A stretch of 64,000 nucleotides of DNA. Origin: Stenotrophomonas maltophilia (GTDB lineage: Bacteria; Pseudomonadota; Gammaproteobacteria; Xanthomonadales; Xanthomonadaceae). Below are positions 27,845-37,262 of the stretch, in pieces. The translations under genes were made by a program, and so were the position numbers. Each line of letters opens with the position of its first letter. Position 1 is the stretch's first letter. Location of the stretch: contig WNDS01000003.1 in NCBI GenBank assembly GCA_009912235.1, positions 655,634 through 719,633 on the forward strand, written 5' to 3'. The notes under the pieces are model-generated. The model saw nothing but the letters and a program-made list of their open reading frames with translations, had not been told where the DNA came from and ran no database searches.

Positions 27845-28017
27845 GGCGGTCGATTCCTGTGTAAGAAGAGAAAGGATGAATTATGGGGTAAACTGTCCTC
27901 GGGGGGAACGTGAAGACGCTTTGCATCTGGCACACTGTTTGCCCTTAACAATTGCGCTCGTTAAGCTCCGCTATCGACCCCGTGAGCCCGTTCATGCGCA
28001 GAGGGAGCGCCCCTATC

Positions 28018-28683
28018 GTGTCAACCGTGCGCCTAGCTAGCAGCCCATTGGCCTTGGACATCGCCACCATCGACCGCTTCCTGGCTCACAGCCATCGGCG
28101 TCGCTATCCCACCCGTACGGACGTTTTCCGGCCCGGTGACCCCGCAGGAACGCTCTATTACGTCATCAGCGGCTCGGTCTCGATCATGGCCGAGGAAGAT
28201 GACGACCGTGAGCTGGTGCTGGGCTATTTCGGCGCCGGCGAGTTCGTGGGCGAAATGCGCCTGTTCGTCGAATCGGACCGCCGCGAGGTCATCCTGCGCA
28301 CGCGTACCGCCTGCGAACTGGCCGAGATCAGCTACGAACGGCTGCACCAGCTGTTCCTGGGCCCGCTCTCGGCTGACGCCCCGCGCCTGCTGTACGCGCT
28401 GGGCCAGCAGATCTCCAAGCGCCTGCTCGACACCAGCCGCAAGGCCAGCCGACTGGCGTTCCTGGACGTGACCGACCGCATCGTGCGCACTCTGCACGAT
28501 CTGGCACAGGAACCGGAAGCCATGAGCCACCCGCAGGGCAGCCAGCTGCGCGTATCGCGCCAGGAGCTGGCCCGCCTGGTCGGTTGTTCGCGCGAAATGG
28601 CCGGCCGCGTGCTGAAGAAGCTGCAGACCGACGGCCTGCTGCATGCCCGCGGCAAGACCGTGGTGCTGTACGGCACCCGTTGA
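28018..28683 (+). CDS. clp: Crp-like global regulator Clp
   Basis: CRP/FNR-family regulator, orthologous to Xanthomonas Clp, which controls virulence and exoenzyme genes and is inhibited by cyclic-di-GMP. A cyclic-nucleotide-binding domain (about residues 20-135, RRRYPTRTDVFRPGD) is joined to a winged helix (RVSRQELARLVGCSREMAGRVLKKL). One oddity is GEFVGEMRLF: Xanthomonas Clp and CRP have Gly where Arg stands, in the phosphate-binding cassette. The GTG at 28018 follows GAGGGAGCG and gives about 221 residues; ATG 27994 would add eight. Confidence 0.9.
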   Translation: MSTVRLASSPLALDIATIDRFLAHSHRRRYPTRTDVFRPGDPAGTLYYVISGSVSIMAEEDDDRELVLGYFGAGEFVGEMRLFVESDRREVILRTRTACELAEISYERLHQLFLGPLSADAPRLLYALGQQISKRLLDTSRKASRLAFLDVTDRIVRTLHDLAQEPEAMSHPQGSQLRVSRQELARLVGCSREMAGRVLKKLQTDGLLHARGKTVVLYGTR

Positions 28684-28694
28684 TCGACAGATGT

Positions 28695-28761
28695 CCGCCG
28701 GGCATGGCCCGGCGCTACCGTGGTGGAGGCCTTGGGGTAGCGCCGGGCCATGCCCGGCGGA
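28695..28761. repeat. SMAG-type REP, inverted pair
   Basis: Two stem-loops facing each other: CCGCCGGGC...GCTAC at 28695-28718 and GTAGCGCCGGGCC... at 28737-28761, with 18 bases between. They lie right after clp and may act as its 3' end. Confidence 0.8.
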
Positions 28762-28822
28762 TCGTCGTACGTGCGACACACCATCACACGGCCAGCACAG
28801 CCGCATCCGCTAGGCTGCGGCC

Positions 28823-29583
28823 ATGGAACTGAGCAGCGAATTCTGGTGGTTCATCCTCATCGGCCTGGGCGCACAGCTGGTCGCTGGCGCCCTGGGCATG
28901 GCCTTCGGGCTGGTGTCCTCCTCGGTGATGCTGGCCATGGGCATCCCGCCGGCCCAGGCCAGCGCGGCCATCCACACGGCCGAGGTATTCACCACCGGCG
29001 CCTCCGGCGTGTCGCATCTGGTCGCCGGCAATGTCGATAAACGCCCGTTCCTACGCCTGGCACTGCCCGGCGCGGTGGGCGGCGCCGTGGGCGCCTATGG
29101 CCTGACCCAGCTGCCGGGCGAGGTGATACGCCCGCTGATCTACCTCTACCTGCTGGTGCTGGCCATCATCATCCTGGCCCGCGTCGCCGGCCGGCTGATG
29201 CCGCGCGGCGAAGTGAGGCGCGTGCCCGTGCTGGGCTTCGTGGCCGGCTTCCTGGATGCCAGCGGCGGGGCGGCTGGGGCCCGGTGGCCACCTCCACTCT
29301 GCTCGCCCGCGGCGGCCAGGCGCGTACCACCATAGGCACGGTGAACGCGGCCGAGTTCGTGGTCGCCCTGACGGTTTCGGCCACCTTCCTGATGTCGATG
29401 GGCCTGCAGCACCTGCAGATCGTGGCTGGCCTGCTGATCGGCGGCATGATGGCCGCCCCGGTGGCGGCGCTGCTGGTGAAGCGGCTGAAGGAGCGCTGGG
29501 TACTGATCGCGGTGGGCGTGCTGGTGCTTGCCATCAGCCTGTTCCAGATCGGCCATGCGCTGACCGGCTACCTGGGGCGCTGA
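28823..29583 (+). pseudogene. TauE/SafE-family sulfite/anion permease, frameshifted
   Basis: Membrane permease of the TauE/SafE (DUF81) family with repeated halves. The first half runs MELSSEFWWFILIGLGAQLVAG to GFVAGFLDASGG. The second half (GTVNAAEFVVALTVSATFL to the C-terminus) is in another frame. One missing G in GGGG at 29267-29270 accounts for this; restoring it gives GGGGWGPVATSTLLARGGQ, the conserved motif of the second half. Reconstructed length is about 253 residues, normal for the family. The substrate is not inferable. Confidence 0.78.
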
Positions 29584-29597
29584 GCGCGCGCCGTGTT

Positions 29598-29683
29598 CGC
29601 CGGGCATGGCCCGGCGCTACCCTCGCCTGAACGTGCGTCGTGTTCGCCGCCGCATCGGTAGCGCCGGGCCATGCCCGGCGGAT
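29598..29683. repeat. SMAG-type REP, inverted pair
   Basis: CGCCGGGCATGGCCCGGCGCTAC at 29598-29620 faces GTAGCGCCGGGCCATG... at 29658-29683. The stems are nearly identical to those after clp. Confidence 0.8.
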
Positions 29684-29698
29684 CCGTCATCGTGCGAT

Positions 29699-29729
29699 GG
29701 GGTCAGAGCCCCTTCGGGGATCTGACCCC
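29699..29729. repeat. GGGGTC...GACCCC palindrome, copy 4
   Basis: A shorter 31-base member with a CCCCTTCGGGG core. It ends four bases past the stop of the minus-strand HAD gene and is a possible transcript end for the trp cluster. Confidence 0.7.
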
Positions 29730-29732
29730 GGA

Positions 29733-30449
29733 CTATGCCTTCTCGCCGCCGCGGTCCACGTAGCCCCAGTTGAGGATGCGGGTGCCGGCCGGCAGCACGC
29801 GACGGAAGAACTCCACCTTGCCCGGCTTCGGGTTCACCACCACCGGGGCCTTGGCGGCCAGCAGCAGCGGCAGGTCGGCGGTGCTGTCCGAATAGGCGAT
29901 GTCGATCTGCCCGTAGCCGCGCTCGCGCAGCATGCGCATCTTTTCTTCGTTGTGGCAGTGCCGGGTCGGGCCGACGCCGCCCAGGCGCGGGCCGACCTCG
30001 GTGCCGATCACCGGCACATCCTGGTGGGCCACGAACGCCAGGATCGCGCGGGCCAGTTCCGGCGGTGCGCCGGTGGCGACCACCACGCGGTCACCTTGGG
30101 CACGGTGCGCGGCGAACACCTGCAGTGCCTGCGGCAGTAGCTTGGCGCGCATCTGCGCTTCGTTGCGCAGCACGTAGGCGTCGATGACCTTGTTGAAATC
30201 ACGCGCGCAGTGCAGGCCGAAACTGCCGATCCACACATAGATGGAAATGCCGGCACGGCGGGTCGGCAGCATCGCCACCATCGGCCCGGCGACCGGCGTG
30301 ACCAGCAGCGCGGCCAGCATGCGCAGCGGGTTGCGTTTGATCAGCGAGGCGAACAGGCGGGTGCCGGAATCACCGTCATACAGGGTGTGATCGAAGTCGA
30401 AGACCACCAACGGGGCGTCATCGCGCGGCGTCGGGCAGGAAGTGCTCAT
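29733..30449 (-). CDS. HAD-IB family phosphatase
   Basis: 238-residue haloacid-dehalogenase-type hydrolase. Motif [11 protein letters not shown] (residues about 17-26), motif II in [11 protein letters not shown] and motif [16 protein letters not shown] are present. A hydrophobic stretch between 40 and 75 is like the cap of PgpC/SerB-type enzymes. The substrate is uncertain: phosphatidylglycerophosphate or phosphoserine-type compounds are possible. Its ATG overlaps the trpC stop by four bases, so it is the last gene of the trp cluster. Confidence 0.8.
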   Translation of the reverse strand: MSTSCPTPRDDAPLVVFDFDHTLYDGDSGTRLFASLIKRNPLRMLAALLVTPVAGPMVAMLPTRRAGISIYVWIGSFGLHCARDFNKVIDAYVLRNEAQMRAKLLPQALQVFAAHRAQGDRVVVATGAPPELARAILAFVAHQDVPVIGTEVGPRLGGVGPTRHCHNEEKMRMLRERGYGQIDIAYSDSTADLPLLLAAKAPVVVNPKPGKVEFFRRVLPAGTRILNWGYVDRGGEKA

Positions 30450-31240
30450 GTGGCGAAGAATAGCTGACGCAGGCCCTCGCCCGGCTCTTCCACGCGCATG
30501 AAGGCCTCGCCGACCAGGAAGGCATGTATGCCGGCGTCGCGCATCAACGCCACGTCCTGCGCGCCCAGGATGCCGCTCTCGGTCACCAGCAGGCGGTCGC
30601 GCGGCACCGCCTTCTGCATGTCCAGCGTGGTCTGCAGCGAGACCTCTAAGGTGCGCAGGTTGCGGTTGTTGATGCCGATCATCGGCGCCGGCACCTGCAG
30701 CGCGCGCTCCAGTTCGTCGATGTCGTGCACTTCCACCAGCACGTCCATGCCCAGCGACAGCGCCAGCTCGGACAACGTGGCCAGCTGGGTGTCGTCCAGT
30801 GCGGCCACGATCAGCAGGATGCAGTCGGCGCCCAGCGCGCGCGCTTCATACACCTGGTAGGCGTCGATCACGAAGTCCTTGCGCAGCACCGGCAGCGTGC
30901 AGGCTTCGCGGGCCTGCTGCAGGTAGGCGTCGGCGCCCTGGAAGAAATCGACGTCGGTCAGCACCGACAGGCAGCTGGCGCCGCCGAACTCATAGCTGAC
31001 GGCGATGTCGGCCGGGCGGAAATCCGGCCGGATCACGCCCTTGGACGGGCTGGCCTTCTTCACTTCGGCGATAACCGCGGCATCGCCATTGGCGATGGCG
31101 GTCTGCAGCGCGCGCACGAAGCCACGCACCGGCGGCACATCGGCCAGCGCTGCCTGCAGCTGTTCGAGCGGACGCTGGGCGCGGCGCTGGGCTACTTCTT
31201 CGGCCTTGCGGGCCAGGATCGTCTGCAGGATGTCGCTCAT
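30446..31240 (-). CDS. trpC: indole-3-glycerol-phosphate synthase
   Basis: 264-residue TIM-barrel enzyme that closes the indole ring in tryptophan synthesis. [16 protein letters not shown] holds the catalytic Lys/Ser region. [15 protein letters not shown], then [12 protein letters not shown] and [12 protein letters not shown], are the family signatures. It is monofunctional and not fused to TrpF. It lies 74 bases after trpD and overlaps the HAD gene by four bases. Confidence 0.95.
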   Translation of the reverse strand: MSDILQTILARKAEEVAQRRAQRPLEQLQAALADVPPVRGFVRALQTAIANGDAAVIAEVKKASPSKGVIRPDFRPADIAVSYEFGGASCLSVLTDVDFFQGADAYLQQAREACTLPVLRKDFVIDAYQVYEARALGADCILLIVAALDDTQLATLSELALSLGMDVLVEVHDIDELERALQVPAPMIGINNRNLRTLEVSLQTTLDMQKAVPRDRLLVTESGILGAQDVALMRDAGIHAFLVGEAFMRVEEPGEGLRQLFFAT

Positions 31241-31314
31241 CGTCGTCGGGTCGGTGCGGGGGCGGTGAGGGCGACCATTATCGGCCGCCCGGCGGGAGAG
31301 GCTGAACCGGGCGC

Positions 31315-32346
31315 TCAGGCAACCAGCGCACGGGTGGTGTCCACGTACTGCTGCAGGCGCTGGCGGGCGCTGCCGTTGGCGATGGAGGCACGCGCGCGGG
31401 CCAGGCCGTCGCCGATATCCTCGGCCACGCCGGCCACGTACAGCGCGGCACCGGCATTGAGGGCCACGATGTCCAGCGCCGGGCCCGGGGTGTTGTCGAG
31501 CACCGCGCGCAGCATCTGGATGGACTCCTGGGGGCTGTCCACGCGCAGGTTGCGGCTGGCCGACATGGCGATGCCGAAGTCCTCCGGGTGGATCTCGTAC
31601 TCGCGCACCTTGCCGTCGCGCAGTTCGCCCGCCAGGGTGCCGGCGCCCAGCGAGATCTCGTCCAGGTTGTCGCGGCCCCAGACCACCATCGCGCGCTCGG
31701 TGCCCAGCTCGCGCAGCACGCGCGCCTGGATACCCACCAGATCAGGATGGAACACGCCCATCAGCACCGACGGTGCGCTGGCCGGGTTGGTCAGCGGGCC
31801 GAGGATGTTGAAGATGGTGCGCACGCCCATCTCGCGGCGGACCGGCGCGACGACCTTCATCGAGGGATGGTGGATCGGCGCGAACATGAAGCCGATGCCG
31901 GTCTGTTCGATGGCCGCCGCCACCTGGGCCGGCTGCAGATCGATGGCCGCGCCCAGCGCTTCCACCGCATCGGCGCTGCCGGACTTGGACGACACGCTGC
32001 GGTTGCCGTGCTTGGCCACGCGCGCACCGGCGGCGGCGGCGACGAACATCGCGCAGGTGGAGATGTTGAAGGTGTGCGAGCCATCGCCCCCGGTGCCGAC
32101 GATGTCGACCAGGTGGGTGGTATCGGCCACCGGCACCGCCAGCGCGAATTCGCGCATGACCGTGGCCGCCGCGGCGATCTCGTCGATGGTTTCCTTCTTC
32201 ACCCGCAGGCCGGTGAGGATGGCGGCGGTCATCATCGGCGAGACGTCGCCGCGCATGATCTGCCGCATCAGGTCGACCATTTCGTCGAAGAAGATTTCGC
32301 GGTGTTCGATGGTGCGCTGCAGGGCTTCCTGGGGGGAGAAGCTCAT
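31315..32346 (-). CDS. trpD: anthranilate phosphoribosyltransferase
   Basis: 343-residue enzyme that adds phosphoribosyl to anthranilate. [21 protein letters not shown] is the PRPP-binding glycine motif and [21 protein letters not shown] binds anthranilate. The Mg-binding DNLDEISLG is also present. It lies 16 bases after trpG and is co-transcribed with it. Confidence 0.96.
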   Translation of the reverse strand: MSFSPQEALQRTIEHREIFFDEMVDLMRQIMRGDVSPMMTAAILTGLRVKKETIDEIAAAATVMREFALAVPVADTTHLVDIVGTGGDGSHTFNISTCAMFVAAAAGARVAKHGNRSVSSKSGSADAVEALGAAIDLQPAQVAAAIEQTGIGFMFAPIHHPSMKVVAPVRREMGVRTIFNILGPLTNPASAPSVLMGVFHPDLVGIQARVLRELGTERAMVVWGRDNLDEISLGAGTLAGELRDGKVREYEIHPEDFGIAMSASRNLRVDSPQESIQMLRAVLDNTPGPALDIVALNAGAALYVAGVAEDIGDGLARARASIANGSARQRLQQYVDTTRALVA

Positions 32347-32362
32347 CGGAATGCTCCTTGGA

Positions 32363-32950
32363 TCAGGCGGCCGGGCGCTGCAGGAAATTGCGCAGCAGGG
32401 CGTGGCCGTGTTCGGTGAGGATGGATTCGGGGTGGAACTGCACGCCTTCCACCGGGAACTGGCGATGGCGCAGGCCCATGATCTCTTCGATCGAGCCGTC
32501 CTCGTTCTCGGTCCAGGCGGTCACTTCCAGCGCGTCGGGCAGGCTGTGCTTGTCCACCACCAGCGAGTGGTAGCGGGTGGCCTGGTAACGGTCCGGCAGG
32601 CCGGCGAACACGCCCTTGCCTTCATGGCGGATGGGCGAGGTCTTGCCGTGCATGATGTTGCCCGCCCGGATGACGGTGCCGCCGTAGACCTGGCCGATGC
32701 CCTGGTGCCCCAGGCAGACGCCGAGGATGGGCGTGCTCGGGCCCAGGCGCTGGATCAGCTCCAGCGACACGCCCGCTTCGTTGGGCGTGCACGGGCCGGG
32801 CGAGATGACGATGCGCTCGGGTTTCTGCGCGGCGATCTCGTCCACGCTCATCGCATCGTTGCGCACCATCTTTACCTCGGCGCCCAGCGTCTGCAGGTAC
32901 TGCGCGAGGTTGTAGGTGAAGCTGTCGTAGTTGTCGATCATCCACAACAT
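32363..32950 (-). CDS. trpG: anthranilate synthase glutamine amidotransferase subunit
   Basis: 195-residue class I amidotransferase that feeds ammonia to TrpE (it may also serve PabB). The catalytic Cys is in [16 protein letters not shown] and the His-Glu pair in [33 protein letters not shown] opens the protein. The ATG at 32950 shares one base with the stop of the inserted AbiJ-type gene (TGATG); a TTG one codon earlier is less likely. Confidence 0.95.
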   Translation of the reverse strand: MLWMIDNYDSFTYNLAQYLQTLGAEVKMVRNDAMSVDEIAAQKPERIVISPGPCTPNEAGVSLELIQRLGPSTPILGVCLGHQGIGQVYGGTVIRAGNIMHGKTSPIRHEGKGVFAGLPDRYQATRYHSLVVDKHSLPDALEVTAWTENEDGSIEEIMGLRHRQFPVEGVQFHPESILTEHGHALLRNFLQRPAA

Positions 32951-33768
32951 CAATGCTCGCCTTTTTCTTTGAGTAGATTTACGAATGCACTACAGACAAT
33001 CAGGAAGTAACGGGCATCAGCTAGCGTGATACTCGATTCCCCCATCAGGGAGTGCCTGATGCCATCGGCGTCGTTCGTGTATCCGTAGAGCTGTGAAAAT
33101 GCTCCCTTGAGCGCAACGTGAAGGTCTCCGGATCTCTCAAGCGATTTGAGCGCGTCGCCGAGGGTCGCTCCAGACTTCCCAGAAACGATCCGAGCAATTG
33201 CCTCAACCGCTGAGATGGATTCCTTGATTGAGTTGCGGTAGTCCGGCCTTGTTCGGTCAGACATCAAAGCGAGCGCGGAGCTGATATGTGCCGCTGGCTC
33301 TGAGAATGAGTGGGTCAGCACCCTATCAACCTCAGCCACCTCGGCTCGGTCTACTATCGGCGTGACCATCCCCTTGATAAGACGGTAGCCAGCCCCCTCT
33401 TTTTCCAGGACCGAATTGAGCGTCTCAACCAGATTAGAGTCTTCGCGTTTGATTCCGACCATGAACTCGACGAAGTCATAGACTTCGTACCATTCAGATG
33501 CAAAGTAGAACTCCCTAACTTCAATCAAGTTGTCGTCGTATGAAGCTCCAAAGACCGCTCTTTCGCTCGGACGCGAATCAATTGGCTTCTTGAAGTAACG
33601 CCACCAGATAAGTCTCGATAAGCGATCCTCATCGACAGCAGTGTTTTTGAAGAATTCAACATATAGGACATTCCATAGTCCATTTCGCAGATGATCATCC
33701 ATGCTTTCGACTTGGGCTAAGGTGCGTGGCGCCTTGTAACCCATTCGCTCGCTAAATCGGCTGTTCAT
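32950..33768 (-). CDS. AbiJ-type (abortive infection) protein inserted in the trp operon
   Basis: 272 residues. The N-terminus, [20 protein letters not shown] with [10 protein letters not shown] after it, matches my memory of the AbiJ N-terminal domain 4 found in abortive-infection proteins. The C-terminal third is helical, with [20 protein letters not shown] and an Arg238-His239 pair in DADGIRHSL, resembling the HEPN-like tails of that family; RNase activity is only inferred. Base use differs from its neighbours: hand counts of two 60-base rows (33481 and 33541) gave 42% and 50% GC. It overlaps trpE (TAATG) and trpG (TGATG) by one base each, so it is translated within the operon. A recent transfer is likely. 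Confidence 0.75.
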   Translation of the reverse strand: MNSRFSERMGYKAPRTLAQVESMDDHLRNGLWNVLYVEFFKNTAVDEDRLSRLIWWRYFKKPIDSRPSERAVFGASYDDNLIEVREFYFASEWYEVYDFVEFMVGIKREDSNLVETLNSVLEKEGAGYRLIKGMVTPIVDRAEVAEVDRVLTHSFSEPAAHISSALALMSDRTRPDYRNSIKESISAVEAIARIVSGKSGATLGDALKSLERSGDLHVALKGAFSQLYGYTNDADGIRHSLMGESSITLADARYFLIVCSAFVNLLKEKGEH

Positions 33769-35243
33769 TAGAGTCCCTTGGCGGCCTGGGCGACGGCGCG
33801 GAACAGCGCGCGGCCCTTGTTCATCGTCTCGTCCCATTCCTTGCCGGGGTCGGAGTCGTAGACGATGCCGGCGCCGGCCTGCACGTACAGGCGGCCATCC
33901 TTGATCACCGCGGTGCGGATCGCGATGGCGGTGTCGGCGTCGCCGTGCCAGCCGATGTAGCCGATGCTGCCGGCGTACACGTTGCGCTTGATCGGTTCCA
34001 GCTCGCGGATCACTTCCAGCGCGCGGATCTTCGGCGCACCGCTGACCGTGCCGGCCGGGAACGTGGCACGCAGCACGTCGGCGTAGCTCAGGCCCGGCTG
34101 CAGCTGCCCGGTCACTTCGCTGACGATGTGCATGACGTGGCTGTAGCGTTCGATCACGAACTGCTCGCCCACTTCCACGGTACCGGCCCTGGACACGCGG
34201 CCGGCGTCGTTGCGGCCGAGGTCGATCAGCATCAGGTGCTCTGCGCGTTCCTTCGGGTCGGCCAGCAGCTCGGCTTCCAGCGCCTGGTCCAGCTCCGGCG
34301 TGGCGCCGCGCGGACGGGTGCCGGCGATCGGGCGCACAGTCACTTCACCGTCCTGCAGGCGCACCAGAATTTCCGGCGAGGAGCCGACCACCTGCAGGTC
34401 GCCGACATCGAGGAAGTACATGTACGGCGAGGGGTTCAGCGCACGCAGCGCGCGGTACACATCCACCGGGCGCGCCTTGAACGGCAGGCTCAGGCGCTGG
34501 CTCAGCACCACCTGGAAGATGTCGCCGGCGCGGATGTATTCCTTGCTGCGCTGGACCGCATCGACGAAGCCTTCGCGGGTGAAACCGGAGACGAAATCGG
34601 ATTCGTCCAGCACGTCGCTGTTGAGCGGCGCGGGATAGCCGGCGCCCGGGGCGCGCAGCTTGGCGGTCAGGGCATCCAGGCGCGCCTGGGCCTGATCGAA
34701 GGCACCGTCGATGCGTGGGTCTGCATGCACGATCAGGTACAGGCGGCCCTTGAGGTTGTCGAACACCGCCAGCTCATTGGAGTCCAGCAGGAGGATGTCC
34801 GGCGTGCCCAGCTCATCGCGGCCGGCCGGCGGGGCCAGGCGCGGTTCGATGTAGCCGATGCATTCGAAGCCGAACCAGCCGACCAGGCCGCCGGTGAAGC
34901 CCGGCAGGCCCTCCAGCTTCGGCCCCGAGTGGGCGCTGCGCAGCGCCTCGACCTCGGCGAAGGGATCGGCCACCTCGCGGGTGTCCACCACCTGCCCGTC
35001 TTCGCGCACGGTCAGCGTGTGGCCGTGGAAGGCGTACACGCGGCGCGCCGGCAGGCCGATGATCGAGTAACGACCAAAGCGCTCGCCGCCTTCGACGGAT
35101 TCAAACAGATAGGTATTGGGGCCGTCGGCGAGCTTCAGATAGACCGAAAGCGGCGTGTCCAGGTCGGACAGCACTTCGCGGACAACGGGGATATGGGTGT
35201 GGCCTTCAGCGGCCTGCTGCTGAAACTGAGCGAGCGAATTCAA
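33768..35243 (-). CDS. trpE: anthranilate synthase component I
   Basis: 491-residue chorismate-using subunit. The feedback site LLESG-like region appears as TYLFESVEGGERFGRYS. The catalytic domain has VRPIAGTRPRGATPE, LMLIDLGRNDAGRVSRAGTV and TFPAGTVSGAPKIRALEVI. TTG 35243 is preferred: GGAAGGAAA lies eight bases upstream and the resulting length is the family norm. A 16-residue upstream extension to 35291 looks non-native. I found no Trp-rich leader peptide upstream, so control by attenuation is not supported. Confidence 0.93.
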   Translation of the reverse strand: MNSLAQFQQQAAEGHTHIPVVREVLSDLDTPLSVYLKLADGPNTYLFESVEGGERFGRYSIIGLPARRVYAFHGHTLTVREDGQVVDTREVADPFAEVEALRSAHSGPKLEGLPGFTGGLVGWFGFECIGYIEPRLAPPAGRDELGTPDILLLDSNELAVFDNLKGRLYLIVHADPRIDGAFDQAQARLDALTAKLRAPGAGYPAPLNSDVLDESDFVSGFTREGFVDAVQRSKEYIRAGDIFQVVLSQRLSLPFKARPVDVYRALRALNPSPYMYFLDVGDLQVVGSSPEILVRLQDGEVTVRPIAGTRPRGATPELDQALEAELLADPKERAEHLMLIDLGRNDAGRVSRAGTVEVGEQFVIERYSHVMHIVSEVTGQLQPGLSYADVLRATFPAGTVSGAPKIRALEVIRELEPIKRNVYAGSIGYIGWHGDADTAIAIRTAVIKDGRLYVQAGAGIVYDSDPGKEWDETMNKGRALFRAVAQAAKGL

Positions 35244-35571
35244 GACGACTTTCCTTCCGGGACACAGCGTTATGGGGGCGGACGACGGCAACGGGCCACC
35301 ATCGCCACCAACGGCGTGCGGAAGAAAGGGTATGCGGGGTCGTCAGGCTGGACACCCCTTGACTGTAACGCAGCCGGGGCGGGAGGGAAACCCTGTGAAT
35401 CTGAACCGGCCGTTGGGATGGCTGGGCGGACGGGGGTGGCTCGGGGGCCGGGGGCTCGCCGGTAGAGTCGACTGTCAGTCGACTGCTAATGGCGGGACCG
35501 CTGAAACCCCGCGCTGCGCGCGCAAGTCGACTAACAGTCGACTCTACCTACTAGGCGCTACTCAGCCGGCG
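35244..35571. other. intergenic region upstream of trpE
   Basis: About 330 bases. It should contain the trp operon promoter, but I could not pick a convincing -35/-10 pair. The distal part is a GTAG-type inverted repeat element (35462-35547). No leader ORF with Trp codons was seen. Confidence 0.5.
35462..35547. repeat. GTAGAGTCGACTG repeat element, copy 1
   Basis: An 86-base element. It starts GTAGAGTCGACTGTCAGTCG, ends ACTAACAGTCGACTCTAC, and each end is itself palindromic around GTCGAC. Near-identical ends occur at 40583-40670 with a diverged centre. Confidence 0.8.
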
Positions 35572-36507
35572 CTACCCCTGCCCGGCCAGCAGCGGGCAGC
35601 CAACCGGCAGATGCATGCGCACCCGGCCGGGTACGCAGTCGATGCGGAAGCGCTGGGCCTGCACCGGTTCGCCGTCCAGGTTCAGGGTCAGCGGCACGGG
35701 CGCCTCGATTTCCAGCCAGGGCAACCGCGCGCGCACCGCCACCCGCTCCAGCACTGCCGCCTTGCCGCCGGTCAGTACCTGGCCCAGGGTCGCGGCCACC
35801 TCGCCCTCCAGCTCCGGCACCACGGTGACATCGAGCAGGCCATCGTCGACCAGCGCCTGCGGGCACAGCTGCTGGCCGCCACCGGCCTGCCGCCCGTTGC
35901 CGATGCCCAGCGCGATGAAACCGCCCTGCCACTGGAAGTCCGGCCCGCGCAGCTGCGCGGTGATCGGTTCGATGCGGCCCAGCTTGGCGATGCCGGTGAT
36001 GACGTAGGCCAGCCCGCCGAGGATCTTCTTCAGCCCGGCATCGGTTTCCACCGTCACCTGCGTGCCGAAGCCGCCGCTGGCCAGGTTGGCGCAACACCAG
36101 GCCCGGCCGTCGGCGTCCACGCGCAGCAGGTCAACCGGCCGCGGCGTGATGGCGGCAACCAGTGCGAAGGCGGCCTGCGGTTCGTCGGGAAGGCCGGCGG
36201 CGGTGGCAAAGTCGTTGGCGGTCCCCATCGGCACCAGCGCCAGCGAGGGCAGCGCGTCCGCCGGTTCATCGCGGTGGGCCAGGGTTTCGGCCACCGCGCT
36301 GAGCGTACCGTCGCCACCGGCGGCCACGATCACGTCCACGCCGTGGTCGATGGCCTCGGCCACGTAGCGCTCGGCGTCGCCCTCCTCCCAGGTCACCCGC
36401 ACGTCCAGCTGCACGCCCTGCCCGCGCCAGTGGCCGACGGCGTCGCGCAGGTCATCAACGCCGGCGGATTTGCCGTTGAGTATCAGACGCCAGCGCGGGG
36501 TGGTCAT
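35572..36507 (-). CDS. yegS: YegS-like lipid kinase
   Basis: 311-residue DAGK-catalytic-domain protein that phosphorylates a diacylglycerol or similar lipid. The nucleotide-binding [13 protein letters not shown] and the [16 protein letters not shown] motif are intact. The C-terminal beta domain contains [15 protein letters not shown]. It resembles YegS of E. coli along its whole length; the natural lipid is not established. Transcribed in the same direction as trpE but separated from it by the repeat element. Confidence 0.9.
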   Translation of the reverse strand: MTTPRWRLILNGKSAGVDDLRDAVGHWRGQGVQLDVRVTWEEGDAERYVAEAIDHGVDVIVAAGGDGTLSAVAETLAHRDEPADALPSLALVPMGTANDFATAAGLPDEPQAAFALVAAITPRPVDLLRVDADGRAWCCANLASGGFGTQVTVETDAGLKKILGGLAYVITGIAKLGRIEPITAQLRGPDFQWQGGFIALGIGNGRQAGGGQQLCPQALVDDGLLDVTVVPELEGEVAATLGQVLTGGKAAVLERVAVRARLPWLEIEAPVPLTLNLDGEPVQAQRFRIDCVPGRVRMHLPVGCPLLAGQG

Positions 36508-36582
36508 GCAGGGCTTCCAAGGATGGGGACCACCAAGGCTAGCAGCGCCTGACGGCGGGCCCGGTGAAGCCGGCGCAATCGT

Positions 36583-37122
36583 TCAGCCGAGCGCAACGAC
36601 CCCAACTTTCAGGGGACGTTCTTCCGTGTACATCGGCTCGTCTGTGCCGGCATCGATTTCGTCATCGGCCTGGCTCTCTTCAAAGCACATGTATCGAGGG
36701 TTGTTCCAATCCTCGATCACAATGGCCTGCACTACGCTGCGGATATCGGTCGTTTCAACGTGGTGGCAGCCAAATGGCAGTTGACCGTGCCCGGATGACA
36801 CCAGGCTCAGGCGCAGCTGGCGCACCAGCATGTCGTGCCAGCAGTAGAGCGTCATTGCGTGGCCTGCGATCTGCGCGGCACGGTGGCTGGCAAGCCTGTG
36901 GATGAATGCTACTACCTGACCGACATCCAGGGTCACTTCCGGCGGCGGTGAGAATGCGCAGAGATTGCCATTCGCTTCGGCGTTTATGCAGTCCAGATCA
37001 ATGACCAGCGCATCTTCTGCCGCAAACTGAAACCACGACTCAAGCAGCGTAACGGCATCATTCTCCGTCCCCGCAGTCTAGTGCCCGAGCAACGGCGCCC
37101 AAAGAGCTGTTTGCGAAATCAT
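36583..37122 (-). pseudogene. unrecognised small protein gene with an early amber stop
   Basis: On the minus strand an ATG at 37122 starts MISQTALWAPLLGH and is then stopped by TAG at 37078-37080. The same frame continues open for about 165 codons (TAGTENDAVTLLESWFQF..., ending PLKVGVVALG). A CAG to TAG change would explain it. The open part begins its first conventional codon at GTG 36936, giving a 117-residue product as the minimal alternative. The protein is acidic towards its C-terminus (EESQADDEIDAGTDEPMYTEE). I do not recognise the family. GC content is lower than in its neighbours. Confidence 0.45.
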
Positions 37123-37246
37123 GTCATCCAGCTGTCACCGGGCAGCCGGAGAATGGAAGGCCATAGCAGGGAAGATGGATGGAGGCAGGATCAGCCTCCC
37201 ACGAATACAGCAGGGCCACGCCGGCGTTTGGCGTGGTCTTTTTTTT
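37123..37246 (+). ncRNA. possible small RNA with two stem-loops
   Basis: No protein gene lies here. On the plus strand GGAGGC/GCCTCC (37181-37199) forms one hairpin. CCACGCC/GGCGTGG with a seven-base loop (37216-37236), followed by TC and eight Ts, forms a textbook intrinsic terminator. Both flanking protein genes are on the minus strand, so this terminator has no coding transcript to end. No clear promoter was found. A small RNA is the simplest reading but is unproven. Confidence 0.35.
37216..37246 (+). terminator. intrinsic terminator without an upstream plus-strand gene
   Basis: A seven-base-pair stem (37216-37222 with 37230-37236), loop GGCGTTT, then a run of eight Ts at 37239-37246. Orientation is plus only; the minus strand has no T run at the corresponding end. 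Confidence 0.75.
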
Positions 37247-37262
37247 GCCATGCCGCGACGGC

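Noticed and set aside
30725..33010. 761-codon plus-strand frame across trpC-trpD-trpG
   Set aside because: It crosses three well-supported genes on the other strand and has no recognisable domain.
35244..35571. trp attenuator or leader peptide
   Set aside because: No short frame with adjacent Trp codons and no terminator/antiterminator pair could be seen before trpE.
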